A stretch of 64,000 nt of DNA from Actinoalloteichus fjordicus (GCF_001941625.1 NZ_CP016076.1:5254001-5318000), one strand, 5' to 3'; counted from the first letter of the stretch, positions 25,044 to 33,800 are shown. Numbers and translations are program-made. Notes: generated by a model not told the origin, from the letters alone.

Positions 25044-25841
25044 TCAGCCTGCCGCGGACGCGGTCTCGCGATCCAACAGGTCCAGGAACTCGGCGGCCTC
25101 GGCGTCCCGTAACCGCTCCTCTGCCTCCCGATCAGCCGTCTCGCGATCAGCCGCCTCCCGATCAGCCGCCTCCCGATCAGTCGCCTCGTCGGCTAGGTGG
25201 ACGACCTCGCCCTGTCGAACCGACTCGTGCAGCCCCTCCATTGTCCGGTCGAGCCTGCTCGCCACGTCGGCGGCCTGGATGAGCTCGCGCTGCAGGTCGT
25301 CGGGGACGTGCCCGTCGTACTTGTAGTAGATCTTGTGTTCGAGGCTGGCCCAGAAGTCCATCGCGATGGTGCGGATCTGGAGTTCGACCGGGATGCGCTC
25401 GGTGCCGCGCGCGCGGAACACCGGGATCTCGACGAGCAGGTGCAGACTCTGGTAGCCGCTCGCCTTGGGACGGGCGATGTAGTCGCGCTCCTCGAAGATC
25501 GTCACGTCCTCCTGATCGGCGATCATGTCGCGGATCTTGTAGATGTCCGAGATGAAGCTGCACGTCACGCGCACGCCCGCGATGTCGAGGATGTTGTCCC
25601 GCATGCTGTCGAAGCTCAGCGGGAACTTCTTCCTGCGCACCTTCCGGACGATGTTCTGCGGCGTCTTCAGCCGAGAGCTGATGTGCTCGATCGGGTTGTA
25701 CTCGTTGGTGTTGTTGAAGTCCTCACGAAGGATGTTGATCTTCGTGATCATCTCGTCTATGGCGAACTTGTAACCGAGCATGAAGTCGGTGAAACGCGCC
25801 CGCTGACGACGGATGCCGTCCAGCTCCTCCTCGATGTCCAC
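25044..25841 (-). CDS. Small alarmone synthetase (RelA/SpoT synthetase domain)
   Basis: 265-aa (p)ppGpp synthetase without hydrolase or TGS/ACT domains. GTG start preceded by GGGAG. Residues 1-200 follow the RelQ/YjbM pattern: EYNPIEHISSRLKTPQNIVRKVRRK, DIAGVRVTCSFISDIY, YIARPKASGYQSLHL, VELQIRTIAMDFWASLEHKIYYK. The Gly-loop and ELQIRT motifs needed for ATP and GDP/GTP binding are present. The C-terminal tail is a charged helix built from ADREA-type pentads. It stands alone, in opposite orientation to its neighbours. Confidence 0.93.
   Translation of the reverse strand: MDIEEELDGIRRQRARFTDFMLGYKFAIDEMITKINILREDFNNTNEYNPIEHISSRLKTPQNIVRKVRRKKFPLSFDSMRDNILDIAGVRVTCSFISDIYKIRDMIADQEDVTIFEERDYIARPKASGYQSLHLLVEIPVFRARGTERIPVELQIRTIAMDFWASLEHKIYYKYDGHVPDDLQRELIQAADVASRLDRTMEGLHESVRQGEVVHLADEATDREAADREAADRETADREAEERLRDAEAAEFLDLLDRETASAAG
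25123..25182. repeat. 15-bp tandem repeat in alarmone synthetase tail
   Basis: Four in-frame copies of GCCTCCCGATCAGCC (25123, 25138, 25153, 25168) with few differences, encoding the (A)DREA pentads of the C-terminal helix. Confidence 0.9.
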
Positions 25842-25934
25842 GCCTCATTCTCCCTCGTCCCGGCACGGGCAGGCCTCGCCAGGCCTCCACCGCGCCGACC
25901 AGGCAGAACGAGCCGCGCAGACCAAGGCACCGGC

Positions 25935-26465
25935 TCAGGGCTCCCTCGGCGGCCCGGCGGCCGACCGCGAGTCCGACCGCGCGGGCCGGTCTGCGGCCGC
26001 GCCGCAGGAGCCCGCGACCGGCGCCAGCTCCGGGTCGGACAACAGCGGCAGCATCTCGGCGAGCAGGTGCCCCAGTCCGTGCACGCGCTCCGTGCCGAGC
26101 CGGGCCGCAAGCGCTCCTTCGAGATCACCGAGTCGGGCGGCGGCGCGCGACAACGCGGCATGCCCCCGCGCGGTGGGCACCACGAGCCGCGCCCGGCCGT
26201 CGGTGGGATGACGACGCATCTCGACGTAGTCGCAGGCAGCCAGGTGCGCGACGAGCTCCCCCATCGCCTGGGGCGTCATCCCGGCGGCCGAGGCCAGGTC
26301 GCGTATCCGGCTGCCGTCGGGCTCCAGGTGACGGAACACGGCGTAGTGCGCGGGTCGGAGGTCGTCTGCCGCGTCCAGCAGGCCCGCGTGGAGCTGCTGC
26401 TCGAACGCACGCACCGTCTCGACCAGCTGTCGCAGCAACGTCGGGTGACCCACTGGCGCATCCAT
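25935..26465 (-). CDS. MarR-family regulator
   Basis: 176 aa. The winged helix-turn-helix reads HYAVFRHLEPDGSRIRDLASAAGMTPQAMGELVAHLAACDYVEMRRHPTD-like across residues 40-90, with the wing RRHPTDGRARLV. The start codon is only 25 nt from that of the divergent cupin gene, and a perfect GAAGG-CTA-CCTTC dyad occupies the gap. It therefore probably represses both genes. The C-terminus (after about residue 145) is a disordered Ala/Arg/Asp tail. Confidence 0.9.
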   Translation of the reverse strand: MDAPVGHPTLLRQLVETVRAFEQQLHAGLLDAADDLRPAHYAVFRHLEPDGSRIRDLASAAGMTPQAMGELVAHLAACDYVEMRRHPTDGRARLVVPTARGHAALSRAAARLGDLEGALAARLGTERVHGLGHLLAEMLPLLSDPELAPVAGSCGAAADRPARSDSRSAAGPPREP

Positions 26466-26471
26466 AATTAG

Positions 26472-26484
26472 GAAGGCTACCTTC
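26472..26484. promoter_or_regulatory. Shared MarR operator candidate
   Basis: GAAGG-CTA-CCTTC, a perfect 5-bp dyad in the 25-bp space between divergent start codons. It must overlap both promoters or both leaderless starts. Confidence 0.6.
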
Positions 26485-26490
26485 TCATCT

Positions 26491-27036
26491 ATGAACAGTG
26501 ACGAGCTGGTGTTCCGCGACGGCCACAGCGTGCGGTTCGTGGAGCAGGGGACCGACGACGAGGGCGAGTTCCTACGGATCGAGCATCGCTGGCCGACCAG
26601 TGGACGGCTCGCGGGCCCGCACTGGCATCCGGTGCTGCGCGAGCACTTCCGGGTGGTGCAGGGCCGGATGCGGTTTCGCGTCGACGGCCGCGACCACCAC
26701 GCGGGGCCGGGCGACGAGCTGACGGTGCTGCCGCGCCAGGTCCATGAGTTCTGGAGTGAGGCACCGGACCTGGTGCTCGACTACGTGGCCCGCCCGCCGC
26801 TCCAGCACCGCCGGATGTTCGAGTTCTGGCATCAGCTCGACCGCCGGGGCCGCACCACCCGGGCCGGGCTGCCGATCAATCCGCTCGATCTCGGCCTGCT
26901 GTGGGAGCTACAGGACGGGTATGTCGCCGGTCTGCCCGCTTCGCTGCAACGATTCGTCTTCGGCGGCCTCGGCCGACTCGCTCGACGACTACGACGGAAT
27001 TCGGCTGCGACGCCGGATGAGTCGAGCGCGGGCTGA
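26491..27036 (+). CDS. Cupin-domain protein
   Basis: 181 aa. The N-terminal half is a cupin_2 barrel with metal-ligand motif GPHWHPVLREHFRVVQGRMRFRVDG (His46 and His48 region, Glu53) and the second motif LPRQVHEFW. The C-terminal part is helical and ends in an Arg-rich segment (GGLGRLARRLRRNS). The function is unknown: such proteins include small dioxygenases and sensors. Divergent MarR control suggests a response to an organic or oxidative signal. Confidence 0.8.
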   Translation: MNSDELVFRDGHSVRFVEQGTDDEGEFLRIEHRWPTSGRLAGPHWHPVLREHFRVVQGRMRFRVDGRDHHAGPGDELTVLPRQVHEFWSEAPDLVLDYVARPPLQHRRMFEFWHQLDRRGRTTRAGLPINPLDLGLLWELQDGYVAGLPASLQRFVFGGLGRLARRLRRNSAATPDESSAG

Positions 27037-27289
27037 CCGCAGGCCACCGGTCGTGATTTGATCGCGGGCGACGAATTCAGCCGTCTCGACCGCGGCACGG
27101 CAATCACGGTGACGCCGATTCTTGGGATCGAATCACGCCGAATCCGAATCAGCGGGAACGAATTCAACGGCTCCGACGCCGCTTTCCGACCCCGGCCGGT
27201 CCCGGCTCTCCGCCACGACGAGCGCAGGCGCGGAGACACGGTCCCGCGGGGCGGCCAGTGCCCGCCGCCGGCCGAATCAGGCCACCGAC
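27037..27289. other. Intergenic stretch without recognised gene
   Basis: About 250 bp, noticeably less G+C-rich than the rest (several GAATTC and AATC runs). No gene is apparent. It ends at the MITE-like element. Confidence 0.4.
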
Positions 27290-27460
27290 CTCTCAGGGCC
27301 TGTCTGTGATCCCCTGGAGTCGTGAGCGGGGATCAGCGTGGCTGAGCTGCCAGGCGAAGGAAGGAGACATAACGGAGTGATGTCGACTGACGACAACGCC
27401 GCAGATCGCCGCTGCCTGCCCCGCGCAACAGGACAGTGGGGATCAAAGACAGGCTCTCAG
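27290..27460. mobile_element. MITE-like remnant with terminal inverted repeats and target duplication
   Basis: Left end GGCCTGTCTGTGATCCCC (27297-27314) is matched in inverted orientation at the right end, GGGGATCAAAGACAGG (27438-27453), with one internal mismatch. CTCTCAG flanks both sides (27290-27296 and 27454-27460) as a target duplication. The roughly 157-bp core keeps a ribosome site and ATG (27380, MSTDDNAADRR), which looks like the beginning of a lost transposase. An inner hairpin pairs TGATCCCC (27307-27314) with GGGGATCA (27328-27335). The right flank contains the stop codon of the GntR gene. Confidence 0.75.
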
Positions 27461-28227
27461 CGCGACTCGGCCGGAATCGTGCCCATGAGATGGAGATCCT
27501 CGGTCGCCTTCGCCAGGAGTTCGAGCATCACCGCCTCCGCTCGCGGCGCGTCCCGATCGCGGACCGCCGCCAGCACGAGGCGGTGGGCGGGCACGGGATC
27601 GTCGGCGCTCAGGTGCGCGTGGACGAGGCGATCCCTGGCCCGCAGGGCGGGTTCGAGTAAGAGATCCATCCTGGCGAACAGCTCGTTGCCGGTGGCCAGC
27701 AGCAGCGCCCGGTGGAACGCGGCATCGGCCTCGGCGGCGGCCACAGCGTCGTCACCCGCCTCGGCCATCGCCGTCAGCGCGGCCTCCGCCGCCGCGAGAT
27801 CGGCCTCGGTGCGGCGCAGCGCGGCCCGACCCGCCACGGCGGGTTCGATGACGGACCGCAGGTCGGCGAGGTCGCGCAGCAGCGTCTCGGCGTCGCCGCC
27901 GTCGACCCGCCAGTCGAGGAGATCGGCGTCGAGCAGGTTCCACGCCGACCGGGCCCGCACGAAGGTCCCGCGCCGCTGCCGCGCGTCCACCAGGCCCTTG
28001 CTCGCCAAGACCTTGAACGCCTCGCGCAGCACGGTCAGGCTCACGTCCAGCTCGGCGCCGAGCGCACGCAGGTCGAAGACCTCGCCCTCGGCGAAGCGGC
28101 CGTCGACGATGCGGGTCCCGAGGTGCCGCACCACCTGGTAGTGCAGGCCCCGACCGGAATAACGGGCCACGAAGCGCTCCTCGAAGATCATCGACGCCAG
28201 AACGCACCGCAGCCTAGCCGTGGCCAT
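27457..28227 (-). CDS. FadR-subfamily GntR regulator (FCD domain)
   Basis: 256 aa. N-terminal winged helix: RGLHYQVVRHLGTRIVDGRFAEGEVF, DLRALGAELDVSLTVLREAFKVLASKGLV, QRRGTFVRARS. The FCD effector domain carries metal-binding His residues (AAFHRALLLATGN, VPAHRLVLAAV). It is divergent from the GH35 operon with an AT-rich dyad over its own start codon, so it likely represses that operon until a galactoside-derived sugar acid or sugar is present. Its stop codon lies in the target duplication of a MITE-like element, which may have replaced the original last residues. Confidence 0.9.
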   Translation of the reverse strand: MATARLRCVLASMIFEERFVARYSGRGLHYQVVRHLGTRIVDGRFAEGEVFDLRALGAELDVSLTVLREAFKVLASKGLVDARQRRGTFVRARSAWNLLDADLLDWRVDGGDAETLLRDLADLRSVIEPAVAGRAALRRTEADLAAAEAALTAMAEAGDDAVAAAEADAAFHRALLLATGNELFARMDLLLEPALRARDRLVHAHLSADDPVPAHRLVLAAVRDRDAPRAEAVMLELLAKATEDLHLMGTIPAESR

Positions 28228-28238
28228 TAATTATTAAT
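28226..28238. promoter_or_regulatory. AT-rich dyad, candidate GntR operator
   Basis: ATTAATTATTAAT between the divergent GntR and GH35 genes, symmetric except at the centre and conspicuous in this G+C-rich DNA. A TTGACA hexamer follows at 28244-28249 on the plus strand. Confidence 0.55.
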
Positions 28239-28309
28239 ACATCTTGACAGCCGTCGGAGTGCTGCTCAAGATGAGTCCGCCGCTGACCATCGGAGTTCAG
28301 GAGCCGGAC

Positions 28310-30697
28310 ATGCTGTCCCTGCATGTGCTTGACCACGCCCCACCCCTGTCGGGTCATCTGCCGATGGGCACGCCGGACGGCGCCGAATGCTCGATTTCGG
28401 TCGACGGCCGCGCCATCAGTCGAGCGGGTCGGCGTTGGCTGCCCGTCATGGGGGAATTTCATTTCAGTCGCTATCCGGAAGACGAATGGCGGACGGAACT
28501 CGACAGGATTCGCGCGGGCGGCATCGACGTCGTCGCCACCTATCTGTTCTGGAATCACCACGAGCCGACGCGCGGCGAATTCCGCTTCGACTCCTCGCGG
28601 GACATCGGCCGATTCGTCCGGCTGTGCGGCGAGGCGGGCCTGGCGGTGGCCGTGCGCATCGGGCCGTGGTCCCACGGCGAGTGCCGCAACGGCGGGTTCC
28701 CGGACTGGCTCGCCGACGTCGACTGCGTGCCCCGCACCGACGATCCCGCCTACCTGGCCCTGGTCGCGGCCTACTACGAGCGGATCGGTCGGGAGCTCGC
28801 GGGCCTGAGCTGGGCCGACGGCGGGCCGATCGTCGCGGTGCAGGTGGAGAACGAGCTGTACGACCAGCCGGGCCACCTGGCGACGCTGCGCACCATGGCC
28901 GAGGCCGCGGGCATCACCGCACCGCTGTGGACCGCGACCGGCTGGGGCGCCCCGCAGCTGCCGGCGGACGTCCTGCTGCCGCTGTACGGCGGCTACCCGG
29001 AGGCGTTCTGGGCGGACGCGACCGACGGGTGGGCCCGGCAGATGCGGTGTCACTACTTCTTCACGTCGATCCGCGACGATCACGCCATCGGCGCCGATCT
29101 GCGTCCCGCGACCCCCGAGGGCGCGAGCATCGACCACGTTCCGCCGGACGACCGCCGGTACCCGTACGCCACCTGCGAACTGGGCGGCGGCATGGCGATC
29201 GCCTACCACCGCAGGCCGCTGGTGCCCGCCGCCGACATCTCGGCATTGGCGCTGGCCAAGCTCGGCAGCGGCTCGGTGTGGCAGGGCTACTACCTCTATC
29301 ACGGCTGCTCGCAACGGCTGGACCTCCCGACCCCCAATCAGGAGTCGCACGCCTGCGGATACCCCAACGACCTGCCCGTGGTGAACTACGACTTCCAGGC
29401 GCCGCTCGGCGAGTACGGCCAGGTCCGGCCGTCCTTCCATGCCCTGCGCGTCCAGCATCTCTTCCTCCGCGACTCCGGGGCCGACCTCGCGGAGCTGCCC
29501 GTGCAGCTGCCCGACGCTTCGCCCTCGGGTCTGGACGACCGCGAGACCGTGCGGTGGTCGGTGCGGTCCGACGGCAGCACCGGCTTCCTGTTCGTCAACA
29601 ACCATCAGCCGCACGAGCCGCTGCCCGACCACGCAGGCGTCCGCTTCGAGGTGCGGCTGGCCGATCGGACGGTCCGGCTGCCTGCGGAGCCCGTGACGAT
29701 CTCCACCGGGGCGCACTTCGTCTGGCCGATCGGCTTCGGGCTGGCAGGCGGGCAGCGGCTCGACTGGGCGAGTGCCCAGCCCCTCGCCCGACTCGCGATC
29801 GACGGCGTCCCGACCTCCGTCTTCGTCGCCGCCGATGGCATCCCCGCGCAGTTCGCCTTCGCGGGCCCGGTCTCCGTGGACGGTGCCGCCGAGATCACCG
29901 AGGTCGACGGCCGCACCGTCGCCACCGTGTCGCAGCCGGGCACCGACGCACGGTTCTCGGTGACCGACGAGGCCGGGGGCACCGCGACGGTGCACGTGCT
30001 CGGCCAGGTCGACGCCCTGCGCTTCCAGCGGGTGGAGATCGCCGGGACGGACGTCCTCATCCTGTGCGACGACCCGGTGATCGTCGACGGGGAAGCCCTG
30101 CGCATCGACGGGACCGACGACGACGTCACCCTGGCGATGCTGCCCGCCCCGACCACGCTGGCGGGCGCCGAGCGGACCGACGACGACGGGGTCTTCAGCG
30201 CCTGGCGGATCACGACGGCGGGTGCGCCGCCGCGACCGCGACTGGTGCGCTCGGCGGGCGGGCCGCGCACCCCGCAGACCCGAACGGGCGGCCCGCACGG
30301 CCGTGCCTCGGCCCCGACGGACGAGGACTTCGAACACGCGGCCGTCTTCCACGTCACCGTCGACGAACGGGCCTTCGACGACGCCGCCGAGCTGCTGCTC
30401 CGCCTGACCTACACCGGGGACGCGGCCCGCGCCTACGTCGGAGGTCGACTGGTCGCCGATCACTTCTGGTTCGGGCCGGACTGGGACGTGGGCCTGCGTC
30501 GCATCGCTGCCGAGGTCCGCAGGCACGGCATCGAGATCCGGGTGCTGCCACGCGCGACCGACGCCCGGGTCTACGTCGATCCCGCCGTGCGTCACCGCTT
30601 CGCCGCCCCCGGTGCTCGGCCCGAGATCCAGCATGTCCGGCTCAGCCGGACGCACCGGATCACGTTACGACCAGAGTGGGAGGGGCGCGATGCCTGA
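28310..30697 (+). CDS. Beta-galactosidase, GH35 family
   Basis: 795-aa intracellular glycosidase. The ATG at 28310 was chosen for AGGAG 6 nt upstream; earlier in-frame starts lack one. The TIM barrel has the GH35 hallmarks GEFHFSRYPEDEWRTEL, LFWNHHEPTRGEF, RIGPWSHGECRNGGFPDWL, QVENELYDQ with the acid/base Glu182, and ATCELGGGMA with the nucleophile Glu290. Beta-sandwich domains follow. No signal peptide is seen, so it works on imported oligosaccharides delivered by the transporter encoded downstream. Its stop overlaps the next start by 8 nt. Confidence 0.92.
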   Translation: MLSLHVLDHAPPLSGHLPMGTPDGAECSISVDGRAISRAGRRWLPVMGEFHFSRYPEDEWRTELDRIRAGGIDVVATYLFWNHHEPTRGEFRFDSSRDIGRFVRLCGEAGLAVAVRIGPWSHGECRNGGFPDWLADVDCVPRTDDPAYLALVAAYYERIGRELAGLSWADGGPIVAVQVENELYDQPGHLATLRTMAEAAGITAPLWTATGWGAPQLPADVLLPLYGGYPEAFWADATDGWARQMRCHYFFTSIRDDHAIGADLRPATPEGASIDHVPPDDRRYPYATCELGGGMAIAYHRRPLVPAADISALALAKLGSGSVWQGYYLYHGCSQRLDLPTPNQESHACGYPNDLPVVNYDFQAPLGEYGQVRPSFHALRVQHLFLRDSGADLAELPVQLPDASPSGLDDRETVRWSVRSDGSTGFLFVNNHQPHEPLPDHAGVRFEVRLADRTVRLPAEPVTISTGAHFVWPIGFGLAGGQRLDWASAQPLARLAIDGVPTSVFVAADGIPAQFAFAGPVSVDGAAEITEVDGRTVATVSQPGTDARFSVTDEAGGTATVHVLGQVDALRFQRVEIAGTDVLILCDDPVIVDGEALRIDGTDDDVTLAMLPAPTTLAGAERTDDDGVFSAWRITTAGAPPRPRLVRSAGGPRTPQTRTGGPHGRASAPTDEDFEHAAVFHVTVDERAFDDAAELLLRLTYTGDAARAYVGGRLVADHFWFGPDWDVGLRRIAAEVRRHGIEIRVLPRATDARVYVDPAVRHRFAAPGARPEIQHVRLSRTHRITLRPEWEGRDA

Positions 30698-32018
30698 CCT
30701 CGACCGCCGCGCGCTGCTGCGCGGCATGGGCGTCGCCGGGCTCGGCCTGCTCGGCGCCCCGCTGCTGGCGAGCTGCGGTGCGGCCGATCGCACGCCGCTG
30801 ACCGCCGGGCCGGTGGGCATCCGGCTGTGGACCCACGACCCCGGCTACGTCACCACCTTCGAGACGGCGATCGGCGAGCCGGGCCTGGTCGGCGACTCCG
30901 AGTTCGAGTTCCGACTCGACGTCACCAACGCCGCCCCGCCCGACATCATCACGCGGATGATCACGCAGGCGATCGCGGACGGCAACACGCCCGATCTGGT
31001 CGGCCTGGTCATCGATCAGTTCGCCAGGGTGATGGGCTCGTCCATCGCGGAGAACCTCTTCGTCGACCTCACCGACGTGGTGGCGCCGCTGGGCGACGAG
31101 CTGCTCAAGCTGGCGCCCTACACCGTCGACGGCAGCCCCTACAGCCTGGACGCCGACAACTCGATCACCGTCTTCTACTTCCGGCAGGACCTGTTCGCCG
31201 ACCACGGGGTTCCCGAGGACGCGGCGACCTGGGAGGAGCTGGCCGAGCACGGCGAACGGCTGAGCCGCGACCATGAGATCAGCCTCGGCGTGGTCTCGAC
31301 GGGCGACAACCTCGCGGTGGCCAACAGCTTCTTCCAGTTCTTCCTGCAACGCGGCGGCCAAGTGTTCGACGCGGCGGGCGAACTCGCGCTGGACTCGGCG
31401 GAGGCCGTCGAGGTGCTGGAGTTCATGACCGAGGGCGTCCGGAGCGGGTTCCTGCTCGGGCTGCCCGACCCGTACAGCAGTGCGGCCGCCGCCGCGCTGA
31501 AGTCCGGCAGGCTGGCCGCCATCGCGATGCCGAACTGGTACAACGCCTACGGCCTCCAGGCCAACGTCCCCGATCAGCAGGGTCGATGGCGGATGCGCAC
31601 GCTCCCGCGATTCGACGCGGGCGGGCACCTGGCATCCACGCTCGGCGGTACCGGATTCACCGTCCTCAAGGACAAGCCCGGCACCGCCGCCGCGCTGGAC
31701 CTGCTGAGCCGGGTCTTCCTCACCCGGGAGGGACAGCTGCTGCGGTACCGCTCCGGCGGCTTCCTGCCCACCCTGCGGTCGCTCTACCGCGATCCCGAAC
31801 TGGTCGAGGTCCGCGACGAGTATCTCGGCGGCCAGCGGGTCTTCGACGTCTACGCCCCCGCCGCCGAGGACCTGCCGCTGTTCCATCAGGCCCCCGCCAT
31901 GCAGATCCTCACCGACGTCCTCGGCGGCCCAGTGCTGGACGCGGTACGCGGTCGCACCTCGCCCGCCGCCGCGATCGAGGCGGCGATCGTCGCCTACCGA
32001 GAGCAGGTCAAGCGATGA
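30690..32018 (+). CDS. Family 1 sugar-binding lipoprotein
   Basis: 442-aa substrate-binding protein of a carbohrydate ABC importer (MalE/UgpB class). It begins MPDLDRRALLRGMGVAG with a twin-arginine-type signal and lipobox LASC. Ribosome site GGGAGGGG. The mature chain shows SBP_bac_1 features: NSITVFYFRQDLFADHGVPEDAATWEEL and AAIAMPNWYNAYG. It overlaps the GH35 stop by 8 nt and the permease start by ATGA, so the operon is tightly coupled. A galacto-oligosaccharide ligand is inferred from context. Confidence 0.92.
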   Translation: MPDLDRRALLRGMGVAGLGLLGAPLLASCGAADRTPLTAGPVGIRLWTHDPGYVTTFETAIGEPGLVGDSEFEFRLDVTNAAPPDIITRMITQAIADGNTPDLVGLVIDQFARVMGSSIAENLFVDLTDVVAPLGDELLKLAPYTVDGSPYSLDADNSITVFYFRQDLFADHGVPEDAATWEELAEHGERLSRDHEISLGVVSTGDNLAVANSFFQFFLQRGGQVFDAAGELALDSAEAVEVLEFMTEGVRSGFLLGLPDPYSSAAAAALKSGRLAAIAMPNWYNAYGLQANVPDQQGRWRMRTLPRFDAGGHLASTLGGTGFTVLKDKPGTAAALDLLSRVFLTREGQLLRYRSGGFLPTLRSLYRDPELVEVRDEYLGGQRVFDVYAPAAEDLPLFHQAPAMQILTDVLGGPVLDAVRGRTSPAAAIEAAIVAYREQVKR

Positions 32019-32968
32019 CGAACCAGACCGCACACCGGCCGAGCGTCCCCCGCCCGACGGCCGAGGAGCCCGAGAAGCCCGCCACCTGGTGGTCCCGCAA
32101 CCAGCTGCGACTGGCGCCGTATGCGTTCATCTCGCCGTTCTTCCTCCTCTACGGCCTGTTCTTCCTGGTCCCGATCCTGGTGGGCCTGTATCTGAGCGGC
32201 ACGGAGTGGGCCGGGCTCGGCACGCCGCAGTGGGTGGGCCTGCGCAACTATCAGGACCTCCTCGGCGACCGGAGCTTCTGGATCTCGGTGGGCAACACCG
32301 CCGTGTACGTGCTGTTCACGATGTGTGTCGTGGTGCCTGCGGCGCTGTTGATCGCCCAGGCGCTCAACGCACGCGGCCTTCGGGGCCGCGACATGTTCCG
32401 GCTCGCCTACTTCATGCCGGTGGTGATCTCGCCGATCGTCATCACGCTGGTGTTCGGACTGTTCTTCGAGCGCGAGTTCGGCATCGTCAACGGGCTGCTC
32501 CGTGCCGTGTTCGGCTTCGGCGGCATCGACTGGCTCGGCGATCCGCTGTGGGCGAAGGTCAGCGTCACCGTGCTGGTGCTGTGGCGCTGGACCGGGTATC
32601 TGACCATCTTCTTCCTGGCCGGGCTGCAGAACGTGCCTCGGGAGCTGTACGAGGCGGCGGCGATCGACGGGGCCGGGCCGGTCCGCCGGTTCGTCGACGT
32701 CACGCTGCCCTCGCTGCGACCGGTGACCGCGTTCATCGCCGTCACCGTCCTGGTGAACACCGCGCAGATCTTCGACGAGCCGTTCCTGCTCACCCAGGGC
32801 GGTCCCGGCGAGTCGACGCTGTCGGTCGCGATGTTCATCTACCGCGCCGGATTCCAGCGACAACAGCTCGGATATGCCGCCGCCGCAGGGGTTCTGCTGT
32901 TCGTCGTCGTCTTCGCGCTGGGGCTGCTCGCCAATCGCGCGCTCGGGGTGGGAAGGGACAACCGATGA
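32015..32968 (+). CDS. Carbohydrate ABC transporter permease, MalF type
   Basis: 317 aa, six predicted membrane helices. N-terminal tail followed by YAFISPFFLLYGLFFLVPILVGLYLS; EAA-loop segment ELYEAAAIDGAGPVRRFVDVTLP contacts the ATPase; INTAQIFDEP-like stretch at VNTAQIFDEPFLLTQGGP is typical of sugar permeases. Start overlaps the binding-protein stop (ATGA at 32015-32018). No ATPase gene is in the operon, so a shared MsiK-like ATPase elsewhere in the genome is expected. Confidence 0.93.
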   Translation: MTNQTAHRPSVPRPTAEEPEKPATWWSRNQLRLAPYAFISPFFLLYGLFFLVPILVGLYLSGTEWAGLGTPQWVGLRNYQDLLGDRSFWISVGNTAVYVLFTMCVVVPAALLIAQALNARGLRGRDMFRLAYFMPVVISPIVITLVFGLFFEREFGIVNGLLRAVFGFGGIDWLGDPLWAKVSVTVLVLWRWTGYLTIFFLAGLQNVPRELYEAAAIDGAGPVRRFVDVTLPSLRPVTAFIAVTVLVNTAQIFDEPFLLTQGGPGESTLSVAMFIYRAGFQRQQLGYAAAAGVLLFVVVFALGLLANRALGVGRDNR

Positions 32969-32996
32969 CCGTCCCCGCCGGGTCACCGGCGGACGG

Positions 32997-33800
32997 GTGC
33001 TGCTCTACACGTTCCTGATCAGCCTGCTGCTGGTCTTCGCCCTGCCACTGCTGTGGGCGCTGTCCTCGTCGTTCAAGAGCCGATCCGACATCTTCAGCTA
33101 TCCCCCGCAGCCGCTGCCCGCGCCCGCCGTGCTGGACAACTACCGGACGCTGCTCGCCGAGCAGCCGTTCTGGAGCTGGTTCGTCACCAGCACGGTCGTC
33201 GCCCTGTTGTCCACGGTGCTGGCGGTGGGCCTGTGCTCGCTCGCGGGCTTCGCCTTCGCCAAACACCGCTTTCGCGGCAAGACGATCCTGTTCAACATCA
33301 TGTTCAGCTCGCTGGCCGTGCCGTTCGCGGTCATCGTGGTGCCGCTGTTCATCATGATCGCCAAGGCGCGGCTCACCGAGCCTTACTTCGCCCTCGTCGT
33401 GCCCTGGATCGCGCCCGCCTTCGGCATCTTCATGATGCGCCAGTTCGCCGAGCAGGCCGTCCCCGACGCACTGCTCGACGCGGCACGAATCGACGGCTGC
33501 ACCGAGTTCGGCCTGTTCCGGCGGGTGGTGCTTCCCCTGCTGCGGCCCGCGCTCGGGGCCTTGGGCGTCTGGTCGTTCCTCAACAGCTACAACAGCCTGA
33601 TCTGGCCGCTGATCGTGATCAGCGAACCTGGCGACTACACGCTTCCGCTGGGCATCCAGGCGCTCTTCGGCGCCACCGGTCGGCAGTACGACCTGGTGCT
33701 CGCGGCCTCGGTGCTCGCCGCCGTGCCGAGCCTGCTGGTCTTCTTCCTGCTGCGCAGGCAGCTGTTGGAGGGGCTGACCGCAGGCGCGGTCAAGAGCTGA
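32997..33800 (+). CDS. Carbohydrate ABC transporter permease, MalG type, with apparent frameshift at its start
   Basis: 267 aa from the GTG at 32997; six helices, EAA loop PDALLDAARIDGCTEFGLFRRVVLP, and the terminal GLTAGAVKS typical of MalG proteins. No ribosome site precedes this GTG. Instead GGAAGGG and an ATG at 32965, overlapping the previous stop as ATGA just like its neighbour, sit in the wrong frame and run into TGA after 17 codons. Adding one C to the CCCC run at 32973-32976 would join them into MTVPRRVTGGRVLLYTF. So either a base was lost (in the genome or the read), or translation slips or reinitiates. Confidence 0.85.
   Translation: MLLYTFLISLLLVFALPLLWALSSSFKSRSDIFSYPPQPLPAPAVLDNYRTLLAEQPFWSWFVTSTVVALLSTVLAVGLCSLAGFAFAKHRFRGKTILFNIMFSSLAVPFAVIVVPLFIMIAKARLTEPYFALVVPWIAPAFGIFMMRQFAEQAVPDALLDAARIDGCTEFGLFRRVVLPLLRPALGALGVWSFLNSYNSLIWPLIVISEPGDYTLPLGIQALFGATGRQYDLVLAASVLAAVPSLLVFFLLRRQLLEGLTAGAVKS

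Noticed and set aside
27307-27335. Simple rho-independent terminator
   Set aside because: The hairpin exists, but its left arm is also the terminal inverted repeat of an element whose other end is at 27438-27453 with a flanking duplication, so a mobile-element origin explains it better.
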